5,546 nucleotides of DNA. Source: Candidatus Heimdallarchaeota archaeon. GTDB lineage: Archaea > Asgardarchaeota > Heimdallarchaeia > Heimdallarchaeales > Heimdallarchaeaceae. The notes under the pieces are model-generated. The model was not told where the DNA came from. It searched no databases and was given only the letters and a program-made list of their open reading frames with translations. Position 1 is the first letter of the stretch. Every line of letters starts with the position of its first letter. Shown piece after piece: positions 1 to 5,449 of this stretch. The stretch covers positions 1 to 5,546 of the forward strand of contig JAEOTK010000115.1 of the NCBI GenBank assembly GCA_016839875.1. The letters are read 5' to 3'. Made by a program: the position numbers and the translations under genes.

Positions 1-1
1 A

Positions 2-484
2 ATAACGACTCATCTAGCCCTTACTGCTAGAGCATTTGGTGCAGCTGAATTTCTGTATTCAGGAGATCATGATTCAAATATTGAAGAAAGTATTGAAGAC
101 GTTTGTAATCAATGGGGAGGAGATTTCTCAATATCTCACATAGGTAAGCCATTAAAATTCATTAAAGATTGGAAAACAAACAATGGTACAGTCATACATC
201 TTACCATGTATGGCATTGAACTTTCTGATCATTTGGAACAACTTAGAGAAATATTTGATGGAAAAATACTTGTTGTTGTTGGTGGGGCTAAAGTTCCTGG
301 ATCTATCTTTGAGCTATCTGATTACAATATAGCGATTGGTCACCAACCTCACAGTGAAGTAGCAGCTCTTGCTATCTTGTTGGACACCATTCCAGAAGAG
401 AAAACTCGAAAACGAAAATTCACTAATGCAAAAATTGAAATTGAGCCTTCCGAAAGAGGAAAACAGACAAGAAAAATAAAATAA
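2..484 (+). CDS. trm56: tRNA (cytidine(56)-2'-O)-methyltransferase, aTrm56 (5' end cut by the window)
   Basis: This enzyme uses S-adenosylmethionine to methylate the ribose of C56 in the T-loop of archaeal tRNAs, stabilising the tRNA elbow in the cytoplasm. 160 residues are visible and the frame is open from base 2 to TAA at 482-484. The family is usually about 170-200 residues, so roughly 10-20 N-terminal residues are probably missing. The visible part begins ITTHLALTARAFGA, the conserved early block. It continues through HLTMYGI (around visible residues 66-72), the VVVGGAKVPG segment that helps bind the cofactor, and the signature HQPHSEVAALAILLD of the SPOUT trefoil-knot fold. The basic C-terminal tail (many K and R) is typical for tRNA contact. 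ATG 206 is internal, since homology runs upstream of it. It is followed after 14 bases by the DUF2110 gene and likely shares its transcript. The identification is very secure; only the true start is unknown. Confidence 0.95.
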   Translation: MTTHLALTARAFGAAEFLYSGDHDSNIEESIEDVCNQWGGDFSISHIGKPLKFIKDWKTNNGTVIHLTMYGIELSDHLEQLREIFDGKILVVVGGAKVPGSIFELSDYNIAIGHQPHSEVAALAILLDTIPEEKTRKRKFTNAKIEIEPSERGKQTRKIK

Positions 485-486
485 AC

Positions 487-490
487 AGGT
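487..490 (+). promoter_or_regulatory. Ribosome-binding site of the DUF2110 gene
   Basis: AGGT lies 8 bases before ATG 499, in the 14-base gap after the trm56 stop codon. This is an adequate Shine-Dalgarno match, supports ATG 499 as the start, and fits translation from a shared trm56-DUF2110 mRNA. Confidence 0.5.
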
Positions 491-498
491 AACTTCCA

Positions 499-1272
499 AT
501 GCTAACTGTAACCATTCTAGAAAAATCATACAATGTTCATAAACATAGTTCAGCAAAAGCTTTGAAATATATATTAGATGCTGAATTTGAAGATCTAGAT
601 GTAGAAATTACCAATATCACTTTTAGTAAAAAAAGACATGCAGAAGTAACATTGGAAGGTGAAGATGAGATTATAGCTAAAAACTTCTTGATCAGTAAAT
701 TTGGAACTCTAAGAAGCATAGCAGATATAGAAGTTGGGGACAAAATCTATGGTAGATTCAAAGAGGTGGGTGGAGTTAAATTTGGTTTATTTGTAGATGG
801 AGGGGTTTCTAGTTCCACCAAGGAAATAGATGCCTTATATCCACTATTTGAAATGAGGGAACAATTATCTGAAGGTCACAAAAGTTCTCTTGTTAATCTC
901 GTTAAAGCTTATGGGATTGTAGATAATCTACCAATGTTCTTTGAAATCACTAAGAAGCAAGTTATTGGTTCAAAAGTATGGTTAAAGCTAACAGAAGAAT
1001 CCCTTCAATGGCTAAAAGAACCTTTACTCGATAAGAAAGATGCTCTCATTATTTGTGGCACTACAAGAAGAACAATAAAAAAAGCATTGCTTGAAACAAA
1101 TCATGCAGAAGATATTGAGGTTATAGAAAGAATTGGTTTGTTAGAATATAGATTGGTATGTAAGAAGGGAACAAGAGCTGATGGGTTAGTTCCTGAAATT
1201 GGTTTTTATTTTGGTAGAGCAAAAATAGGAGCTCAAGTGTTAAGAAGAAAAGATAGCCTACTGAAAAAGTGA
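499..1272 (+). CDS. DUF2110 family protein (archaeal, function unknown)
   Basis: This is a 257-residue conserved archaeal protein of unassigned function. I recognise DUF2110 from its overall pattern: a short alpha/beta N-terminal part with EGEDE-type residues (50-57), and a middle segment (about 69-118) reading LRSIADIEVGDKIYGRF then GLFVDGG, which looks like an S1/OB-fold strand pattern. Next come YGIVDNLP (138-145), a C-terminal block TTRRTIKKAL (188-197), and the family hallmark IGLLEYRLVCKKGTRADG...VPEIG (212-235). No signal peptide or membrane segment is visible, so it is probably cytoplasmic. The OB-like middle and the neighbouring tRNA methylase suggest RNA binding, but that is inference. 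In other archaea I recall DUF2110 lying near transcription factor TFE and trm56; this is memory, not checked. Start ATG 499 has AGGT upstream, and the stop is TGA 1270-1272, only 12 bases from the encoded CCA of the opposing tRNA gene. Family call is firm; role is open. Confidence 0.85.
   Translation: MLTVTILEKSYNVHKHSSAKALKYILDAEFEDLDVEITNITFSKKRHAEVTLEGEDEIIAKNFLISKFGTLRSIADIEVGDKIYGRFKEVGGVKFGLFVDGGVSSSTKEIDALYPLFEMREQLSEGHKSSLVNLVKAYGIVDNLPMFFEITKKQVIGSKVWLKLTEESLQWLKEPLLDKKDALIICGTTRRTIKKALLETNHAEDIEVIERIGLLEYRLVCKKGTRADGLVPEIGFYFGRAKIGAQVLRRKDSLLKK
1264..1268 (-). terminator. Probable T-run terminator of tRNA-Val, inside the DUF2110 3' end
   Basis: On the minus strand this is TTTTT, 17-21 bases past the encoded CCA. 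Archaeal RNA polymerase stops at short T-runs without needing a hairpin. The same bases on the plus strand are the last lysine codons of DUF2110, so the terminator would be embedded in coding sequence. It is called from the T-run and its position only. Confidence 0.4.
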
Positions 1273-1284
1273 TTCAAAGGAAAT

Positions 1285-1362
1285 TGGTGGGGCAGGCAAG
1301 ATTTGAACTTGCGACCTACTCCGTGTAAGGGAGTTGTCATAACCGAGCTAGACCACTGCCCC
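1285..1362 (-). tRNA. tRNA-Val, anticodon UAC, with encoded CCA
   Basis: Read on the minus strand from 1362, the cloverleaf is complete and intron-free: 75 nt plus CCA at 1287-1285. The acceptor stem GGGGCAG (1362-1356) pairs perfectly with CTGCCCC (1295-1289), and the discriminator is A (1288). The D-arm starts at 1353 with GTC pairing to GAC. The anticodon stem ACTCC/GGAGT encloses loop CTTACAC, with anticodon TAC at 1327-1325, which reads GUA and wobbling valine codons. The T-arm GCAAG-TTCAAAT-CTTGC (1312-1296) is perfect, and C56 falls at 1305, the base that Trm56 methylates. The gene converges on DUF2110 and diverges from the trmB-type gene. Stem pairing is complete, so identity and ends are secure. 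Confidence 0.97.
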
Positions 1363-1372
1363 AGTTATTGCA

Positions 1373-1406
1373 GTTTTATTCCTACTAGTTCTGATTTTAA
1401 ATTTTT
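1373..1406 (+). terminator. T-rich tract, possible terminator of the trm56-DUF2110 transcript
   Basis: Plus-strand T-runs TTTT (1374-1377), TTTT (1395-1398) and TTTTT (1402-1406) are the first good ones after the DUF2110 stop, because the region between is occupied by the tRNA gene. If the mRNA ends here, its 3' UTR contains the full antisense of tRNA-Val. This is inferred from base composition only. Confidence 0.3.
1394..1406 (-). promoter_or_regulatory. Candidate TATA box of tRNA-Val
   Basis: On the minus strand, AAAAATTTAAAAT is preceded by CC and centred near 1399, about 37 bases before the first base of the mature tRNA. With usual archaeal spacing, transcription would start around 1372 and leave a leader of about 10 nt for RNase P. 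It fits position and composition, but the whole region is AT-rich. Confidence 0.45.
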
Positions 1407-1447
1407 GGTTATTTAATCTTATCCTCTGAGGTTCTCCATTCGAGCAA

Positions 1448-1456
1448 TTTATATAT
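1448..1456 (+). promoter_or_regulatory. Promoter TATA box of the trmB-type gene
   Basis: TTTATATAT is a strong archaeal TATA box, centred 1452 and preceded by the BRE-like AGCAA. Standard spacing places the transcription start near 1478-1480, giving a leader of only about 12 nt. It sits exactly between the two arms of the 10-bp inverted repeat. Confidence 0.65.
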
Positions 1457-1478
1457 CTTTCTTCATAGAAAGCAAATT

Positions 1479-1482
1479 GGAG
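1479..1482 (+). promoter_or_regulatory. Ribosome-binding site GGAG of the trmB-type gene, within an inverted-repeat arm
   Basis: GGAG lies 8 bases before ATG 1491 and supports that start. It is part of the right arm (1478-1487) of the 10-bp inverted repeat, so a DNA-bound regulator or an RNA stem there could affect both initiation steps. Confidence 0.5.
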
Positions 1483-1490
1483 AACCTATA

Positions 1491-2297
1491 ATGTCAGATC
1501 CAGATAAAATCGATTTGAAGCTTAAATCCTTAGGTCTAACACAATATGAGATAAAAACACTCAAAACACTTATTGCTCTCTCAGCTTCTACTGCTGAAGA
1601 AATTCATAAACAGACAGATATACCAACTCCCCGAATTTATGATACAATTGAAAGCTTAGAAAAAAAAGGTTTAGTACGAATTATTCCAGGAAGACCAAAA
1701 AGATTTGAGATAATCGATCTAGAAGAAGGATTACAGAAGTTCGTTGATTTCAAAGAGATTGAATATCAAGAAGAACTAAAGAAGATGGACAACATCTCAA
1801 AAGAAATTTTATCTCTATTAAGCGATCCTGATTATCAATCACATCTAATTATCAAACCAGATGAGCTACTAGAAGCTTATTCCTCATTAGAAGGTATGCA
1901 GCTTAAAACAATTGAAATAATCAAAAAAGCGAAGAAAGAGATTTGTATTTTTACCAATGTTTTTTACTGGTTTGATACAGTTAAAGATTCGATTGTTGAA
2001 GCTCTAAATGGGGGCGTTAATGTACGTGTTTTAATGAAAATCGAGGATGACAGATCAAGTAATTATGCAAAGAGCCTTGTTTCTTTAGGTGCTCAAGTTA
2101 GAAAAATTGAAGAGAATAATGTCTTAGCACGAGGTACTTTAGTTGATCAAGAACAGGTAGTATTCGTCATTTGGGTTTCTCCCAAAAAACAAGAGAAGTA
2201 TGTTTATCGTCCTCACTTTTCTTCTAATCCAGGCATTATTGAACTCTTTTCCAATAATTTCGAATATCTTTGGGAAAAGGGGGATATAGTGAAATAA
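1491..2297 (+). CDS. TrmB family transcriptional regulator
   Basis: This is a 268-residue cytoplasmic DNA-binding protein. Residues 8-75 form the TrmB winged helix-turn-helix: LKSLGLTQYEIKTLKTL at 11-27, then the recognition helix region IPTPRIYDTIESLEKKGLV (44-62), and the wing GRPKRFEI (67-74). A charged helical stretch (about 76-110) follows, likely a coiled-coil dimer linker. The C-terminal domain (about 120-265) has the PLD-like alpha/beta pattern of TrmB effector domains (ICIFTNVFYWF 151-161, VNVRVLMKI 176-184) and ends with the typical RPHFSSNPG...LFSNNFEYLWEKG. TrmB proteins usually sense sugars or sugar phosphates and repress or activate sugar-metabolism genes; the ligand here cannot be read from sequence. 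Only 33 bases separate it from pgi/pmi, so the two are probably co-transcribed. Its promoter is bracketed by an inverted repeat, suggesting autoregulation (inference). Family call is firm. Confidence 0.88.
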   Translation: MSDPDKIDLKLKSLGLTQYEIKTLKTLIALSASTAEEIHKQTDIPTPRIYDTIESLEKKGLVRIIPGRPKRFEIIDLEEGLQKFVDFKEIEYQEELKKMDNISKEILSLLSDPDYQSHLIIKPDELLEAYSSLEGMQLKTIEIIKKAKKEICIFTNVFYWFDTVKDSIVEALNGGVNVRVLMKIEDDRSSNYAKSLVSLGAQVRKIEENNVLARGTLVDQEQVVFVIWVSPKKQEKYVYRPHFSSNPGIIELFSNNFEYLWEKGDIVK

Positions 2298-2317
2298 ACA
2301 AAATCAGCTAAATCCTT

Positions 2318-2322
2318 GGAAG
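2318..2322 (+). promoter_or_regulatory. Ribosome-binding site that decides the pgi/pmi start
   Basis: GGAAG lies 8 bases before ATG 2331. An alternative in-frame TTG at 2316 overlaps this site and has no ribosome-binding site of its own, so ATG 2331 is preferred. Confidence 0.5.
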
Positions 2323-2330
2323 TAAATAAA

Positions 2331-3458
2331 ATGATAAATTTAGATGACAGAGACATTGTAGCAAAATATGATAAATCTAATCAGATAGCAATTTTACTTG
2401 AATGGTCTGATTTAATCAGAGAAGCTAAAGAAAAATGTTTAAAATTTAATATACCAGATAAGGTTCAATGGAAGAATAAAACAATCGAATACAAACAGCC
2501 AAGAAATATTATCATTTGTGGAATGGGAGCTTCTGCGATTGCAGGAGATTATCTAGTAAGCTTATTCAGAGAAGAATTTAAAGTTCCAGTAATTACAGAT
2601 CGAAAGTATCATCTGCCTAATTTTGTTGACGAAAACACTCTAGTGGTTTGTATTAGTTACTCAGGAAATACAGAGGAAACACTTTCCAGATATCAAGACG
2701 CTCTTGTGAAAGGTGCTATGCTTGTTTCAATTTCATCCTCAGGTTTGTTAGAAAAATTATCAAATTCTATCGGAATCCCACATATAAAAATCCGAGAAGG
2801 TTTACCACCAAGAAGTAGCCTTCCATCGATATACGTATCTCTCATTAAGATTCTAGAAAAATTTGAACTTCTGGAAAGTATTGATCAAGATATTGCAGAG
2901 ACTGCTAAGATTCTGGAAGGTTTAGCAAAACAATATTCACCTGAAACAAGCAAAGAAGAGAATATTGCTAAAAAAACAGCTTATAGTCTTTTCAATACAC
3001 TGCCTTTATTCATAGGACATTCAATCTATTCTCCTTTAGCTTTTAGGGGAAAGTGCGAATTTAATGAAAATAGTAAAGTTTTAGCTATCGCTGATGTGTT
3101 ACCAGAACAAAACCACAATGGTATAGTTGCGTGGGATAATCCTAACACTATTCAAAATGATGTTTTTGTTATATTTTTCAGAGATAAGAACGAACCGAAG
3201 CAAATCAAAATAAGAGCTGAAGAAACAATTAACACCATATCTCAAAAAACTGAAAAAATCCTTGAGATCTTTCCACAAGGCAAGTCGAATCTAGCTAAAC
3301 AAATGGCCGCAACTTATCTAATAGATTTCACCAGTATATATCTAGGGATTCTACATGAATTAGATCCATCTTCAACACTAAGTATAGACAAATTAAAGGA
3401 AGTTCTTAAGAAGAAAACTAATTTGCAGGAAAAGATAGAAAAGCAGCTCTTATCGTAA
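2331..3458 (+). CDS. Bifunctional phosphoglucose/phosphomannose isomerase
   Basis: This enzyme interconverts glucose 6-phosphate, or mannose 6-phosphate, with fructose 6-phosphate in the cytoplasm. The protein has 375 residues counted from ATG 2331 (five fewer than from TTG 2316) and carries two SIS-type halves. The first holds GMGASAIAGD (64-73) and the phosphate-binding SYSGNTEET (109-117), then GLPPRSSLP with Arg161. The second, the PGI/PMI C-terminal domain, has FNEN with Glu246, EQNHN with His262, and HELDPSSTLSIDKLK with Thr349 and Lys356. Glu and His are 16 residues apart and Thr and Lys 7 apart, the same spacing I recall for Glu203/His219 and Thr291/Lys298 of the Pyrobaculum aerophilum enzyme, so the catalytic set looks intact. 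It is longer than that roughly 300-residue protein; part of the extra length lies between Arg161 and Glu246. It follows the trmB-type gene by 33 bases with no T-run and precedes glmS, which consumes fructose-6-P. Confidence 0.92.
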   Translation: MINLDDRDIVAKYDKSNQIAILLEWSDLIREAKEKCLKFNIPDKVQWKNKTIEYKQPRNIIICGMGASAIAGDYLVSLFREEFKVPVITDRKYHLPNFVDENTLVVCISYSGNTEETLSRYQDALVKGAMLVSISSSGLLEKLSNSIGIPHIKIREGLPPRSSLPSIYVSLIKILEKFELLESIDQDIAETAKILEGLAKQYSPETSKEENIAKKTAYSLFNTLPLFIGHSIYSPLAFRGKCEFNENSKVLAIADVLPEQNHNGIVAWDNPNTIQNDVFVIFFRDKNEPKQIKIRAEETINTISQKTEKILEIFPQGKSNLAKQMAATYLIDFTSIYLGILHELDPSSTLSIDKLKEVLKKKTNLQEKIEKQLLS

Positions 3459-3561
3459 TGAATAGTCACAAAATTTAATGTATTTTAATCATAACATTTT
3501 AATAGGAAAAAGATTTTTACTGTATTAGAGTAAAATCCAGTGAATTGTCTGAGTGTTACCT
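3459..3561 (+). promoter_or_regulatory. pgi/pmi-glmS intergenic region with candidate glmS promoter
   Basis: This 103-bp, very AT-rich gap holds several TATA-like stretches: AAATTTAAT at 3471-3479, and ATTTTAAT twice, at 3482-3489 and 3496-3503. The last would start transcription near 3527 and leave a leader of about 35 nt. TTTTT at 3514-3518 could end the pgi/pmi transcript. A palindrome follows at 3515-3535. The ribosome-binding site for glmS is weak (GAG at 3551-3553). A separate glmS promoter is likely, but which TATA box is used cannot be decided by eye. Confidence 0.4.
3515..3535. repeat. Perfect inverted repeat TTTTACT-N7-AGTAAAA upstream of glmS (possible TrmB-type operator)
   Basis: The left arm TTTTACT (3515-3521) and right arm AGTAAAA (3529-3535) are exact reverse complements separated by 7 bases. 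The core also reads TACT-N6-GAGTA, close to the TACT-N7-8-GAGTA motif reported for Halobacterium TrmB, but one base shorter in spacing. It ends 26 bases before the glmS ATG and would overlap the transcription start if the 3496-3503 TATA box is used, a classic repressor position. The T-run is on the 5' side, so it is not a hairpin-plus-U terminator. The repeat is seen; the operator role is inferred. Confidence 0.5.
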
Positions 3562-5388
3562 ATGTGTGGAATCGTCGGAATTGTGCAACAAAGAACAGCA
3601 AAGATTGGAAAAGATATCGTGGAAGCTCTTACAAGGCTTGAATATAGAGGATATGATAGTGTTGGTATAGCTTCGATTTCTGATGGTAAAGTTGTTATTA
3701 CTAAAGATGAAGGAAAGATAGCTGAAGTCGTTGAAAAAATTGACGTAGGTAGCATAGTTGGCAATATTGCTATTGGTCACACACGATGGGCTACTCATGG
3801 TCCCCCAAGCAAAGAAAATGCCCACCCCCACATAGATTGTAATGGCGAAATTTCTGTAATTCATAACGGGATAATTGAAAACTTCCAACAACTAAAAGAG
3901 GAACTAAATAACCAAGGTCATGTTTTTCAATCTGATACAGACACAGAAATCATTCCACACATGATCGAGCAGCTGGTAAAGAAAGATAAACAATCTTTAA
4001 AGGATGCTATAATTCAAGCAGTTAAAAGATTAGAAGGAACTTTTGCAATTTGTGTGGTTTCAAGTCTAGAACCAGATAGGATTTATTGCGCAAAAAGAGA
4101 CAGCCCTCTTGTTATAGGCATAAACTCCGATCGAATGTTTTGTGCTTCAGATATACCTGCTTTTCTTGCACAAACACGAAAAGTTGTTCTGTTACATGAT
4201 GATGAATTTGTCACTATTACTTCTAAGGGTTATGAGATATTAAACTTCAACACAATGGAAGAAATTATCAGAAAACCACACATTGTTTCATGGAAACCGG
4301 AAATGGCTCAAAAAGCAGGTTTTCCACACTTTATGCTAAAAGAAATACATGAACAACCAAGTTCTTTAGCAGATTACATAAGAATTAAACAACCATCACT
4401 AAATAGAATAGCAGATAAGCTGTATAATGCAGAAAAAATCTTTCTACTTGCTGCAGGAACAGCACATTATTCCACACTAACAGGAGAAAATCTAATTCGG
4501 AAATATGCGAAAAAACCCGCAAGTTCAATTGTTGCTTCAGAATATGAATCAATTAGTGCATTAATTGATGAAAATACAGTAATTCTCCCCGTGAGTCAAA
4601 GTGGAGAAACGATGGATACAATAATGGCTATAAAACATGCAAAGGAATTAGGGGCAACCATTCTTTCAGCTGTCAACGTCATAGGAAGCACAATAACACG
4701 TCATTCTGATGAGGTTCTATACTTATATGCTGGTCCTGAAATTGGTGTTGCTGCAACTAAAACCTATACTGCTCAAACCATATCAATGTGGGATATTGGG
4801 TTAGAACTTGGAAAACTATCAGGTGAAATAAACGATTCAGAATATAATCAATCTCGAGAACTCTACCAAAAAATCCCAACTGTTATCAAACAAACTATTG
4901 TTCGTAATGAAGCCCGAACTAATCATGTCGCTTCTTGGTTTGCTAAGAAAAATAGTAGTTTCTATCTAGGTCGAAACTTGAATCTTCAAACAGCAAGAGA
5001 AGGTGCTTTGAAAATGAAAGAAATAGCTTATATTCATAGTGAGGCATATCCTGCAGGGGAATCAAAACATGGACCAATTGCACTAGTAGAAGATGATTAT
5101 CCCATAGTTTTCGTTACTCCTAATGATCATACCCATAAAAGAATAATAGGTAATATAATGGAGATGAAAGCAAGAGGAGCAACAGCTATTGCAGTTCTAG
5201 AAGAAGGAGACAAAGATATTGGAGAGTTAGCAAAATGGAAACTAGAGATACCAAAAGGGTACTCTGATATAATGTCAACAATACCATATGTGATACCATT
5301 GCAATTACTAGCTTACTATACAGCAGTAAAACGAGGATATTCTCCAGACATGCCTCGAAACCTCAGTAAATCCGTGACAGTTTTATGA
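3562..5388 (+). CDS. glmS: Glutamine--fructose-6-phosphate aminotransferase (isomerizing)
   Basis: GlmS makes glucosamine 6-phosphate from fructose 6-phosphate and glutamine, the committed step to UDP-GlcNAc. The start is ATG 3562 because the family needs Cys right after the initiator Met (MCGIVGIV, Cys2 the glutaminase nucleophile); the in-frame GTG at 3553 would add three residues before it. The protein has 608 residues, nearly the E. coli length. The N-terminal glutaminase domain (about 2-230) shows LEYRGYDS (26-33), GHTRWATHG with Arg75 and Trp76, HNGIIENF with Asn102-Gly103, and SDTDTE (124-129). Two SIS domains follow with SQSGET (345-350), LKMKEIAYIHSE with Glu487, ESKHGP with His503, and the C-terminal PRNLSKSVTV with Lys603, matching E. 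coli catalytic Glu488, His504 and Lys603. All key residues are present. It lies between pgi/pmi, which supplies fructose-6-P, and a sugar nucleotidyltransferase gene 61 bases downstream with no T-run between. Confidence 0.97.
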   Translation: MCGIVGIVQQRTAKIGKDIVEALTRLEYRGYDSVGIASISDGKVVITKDEGKIAEVVEKIDVGSIVGNIAIGHTRWATHGPPSKENAHPHIDCNGEISVIHNGIIENFQQLKEELNNQGHVFQSDTDTEIIPHMIEQLVKKDKQSLKDAIIQAVKRLEGTFAICVVSSLEPDRIYCAKRDSPLVIGINSDRMFCASDIPAFLAQTRKVVLLHDDEFVTITSKGYEILNFNTMEEIIRKPHIVSWKPEMAQKAGFPHFMLKEIHEQPSSLADYIRIKQPSLNRIADKLYNAEKIFLLAAGTAHYSTLTGENLIRKYAKKPASSIVASEYESISALIDENTVILPVSQSGETMDTIMAIKHAKELGATILSAVNVIGSTITRHSDEVLYLYAGPEIGVAATKTYTAQTISMWDIGLELGKLSGEINDSEYNQSRELYQKIPTVIKQTIVRNEARTNHVASWFAKKNSSFYLGRNLNLQTAREGALKMKEIAYIHSEAYPAGESKHGPIALVEDDYPIVFVTPNDHTHKRIIGNIMEMKARGATAIAVLEEGDKDIGELAKWKLEIPKGYSDIMSTIPYVIPLQLLAYYTAVKRGYSPDMPRNLSKSVTVL

Positions 5389-5435
5389 GAGGATAAATAG
5401 AAATACTCGAAAAAGAAATATCTAATGAAAAACAT

Positions 5436-5442
5436 AAGGAAG
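5436..5442 (+). promoter_or_regulatory. Ribosome-binding site of the downstream nucleotidyltransferase gene
   Basis: AAGGAAG lies 7 bases before ATG 5450, the best Shine-Dalgarno match in the window's right half. It supports this start over the out-of-frame ATG at 5425. The gap from glmS (5389-5449) has no TATA-T-run arrangement, so co-transcription with glmS is likely. Confidence 0.5.
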
Positions 5443-5449
5443 AAACATA

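Larger units (their letters stand above)
1429..1487. repeat. Nested dyad flanking the promoter of the trmB-type gene (possible operator)
   Basis: The outer arms AGGTTCTCCA (1429-1438) and TGGAGAACCT (1478-1487) are a perfect 10-bp inverted repeat, 49 bp centre to centre. Inside them lie ATTT/AAAT (1447-1450 with 1474-1477) and a perfect 6-bp hairpin CTTTCT-TCAT-AGAAAG (1457-1472). The TATA box lies between the outer arms, and the right arm holds the GGAG ribosome-binding site. Possible readings are a two-site operator for the downstream regulator, or, in a longer transcript, an RNA stem hiding the ribosome-binding site. The repeats are seen; the function is inferred. Confidence 0.6.

Noticed and set aside
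314..743. Reverse-strand open frames over trm56 and DUF2110
   Set aside because: They overlap well-supported genes, give no recognisable protein and lack sensible start signals.
2316..2330. In-frame TTG at 2316 as the pgi/pmi start
   Set aside because: It overlaps the GGAAG ribosome-binding site and adds five residues with no family support; ATG 2331 is better placed.
3553..3561. In-frame GTG at 3553 as the glmS start
   Set aside because: GlmS needs Cys directly after the initiator Met; only ATG 3562 gives that.
3459..3561. glmS-type ribozyme or riboswitch in the glmS leader
   Set aside because: The gap is too short and too AT-rich for the ribozyme core, which is a bacterial element; only the palindrome stands out.
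3525..3891. Reverse-strand open frames over the 5' part of glmS
   Set aside because: They are by-products of the strongly conserved glmS coding strand, with no recognisable domains.
4447..4480. AGTA instead of CGTS at the first sugar-phosphate loop of GlmS (Ser to Ala)
   Set aside because: Many GlmS homologues carry GTA at this place, and all other substrate residues are intact, so it is normal variation.
4713..4721. GAGGTTCTA within glmS as a third copy of the AGGTTCTCC arm
   Set aside because: It matches only part of the arm, lies in conserved coding sequence and has no partner arm nearby.
5399..5420. Direct repeat AGAAATA (5399-5405 and 5414-5420) before the nucleotidyltransferase gene
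   Set aside because: A 7-base A-rich repeat in a purine-rich gap is expected by chance.
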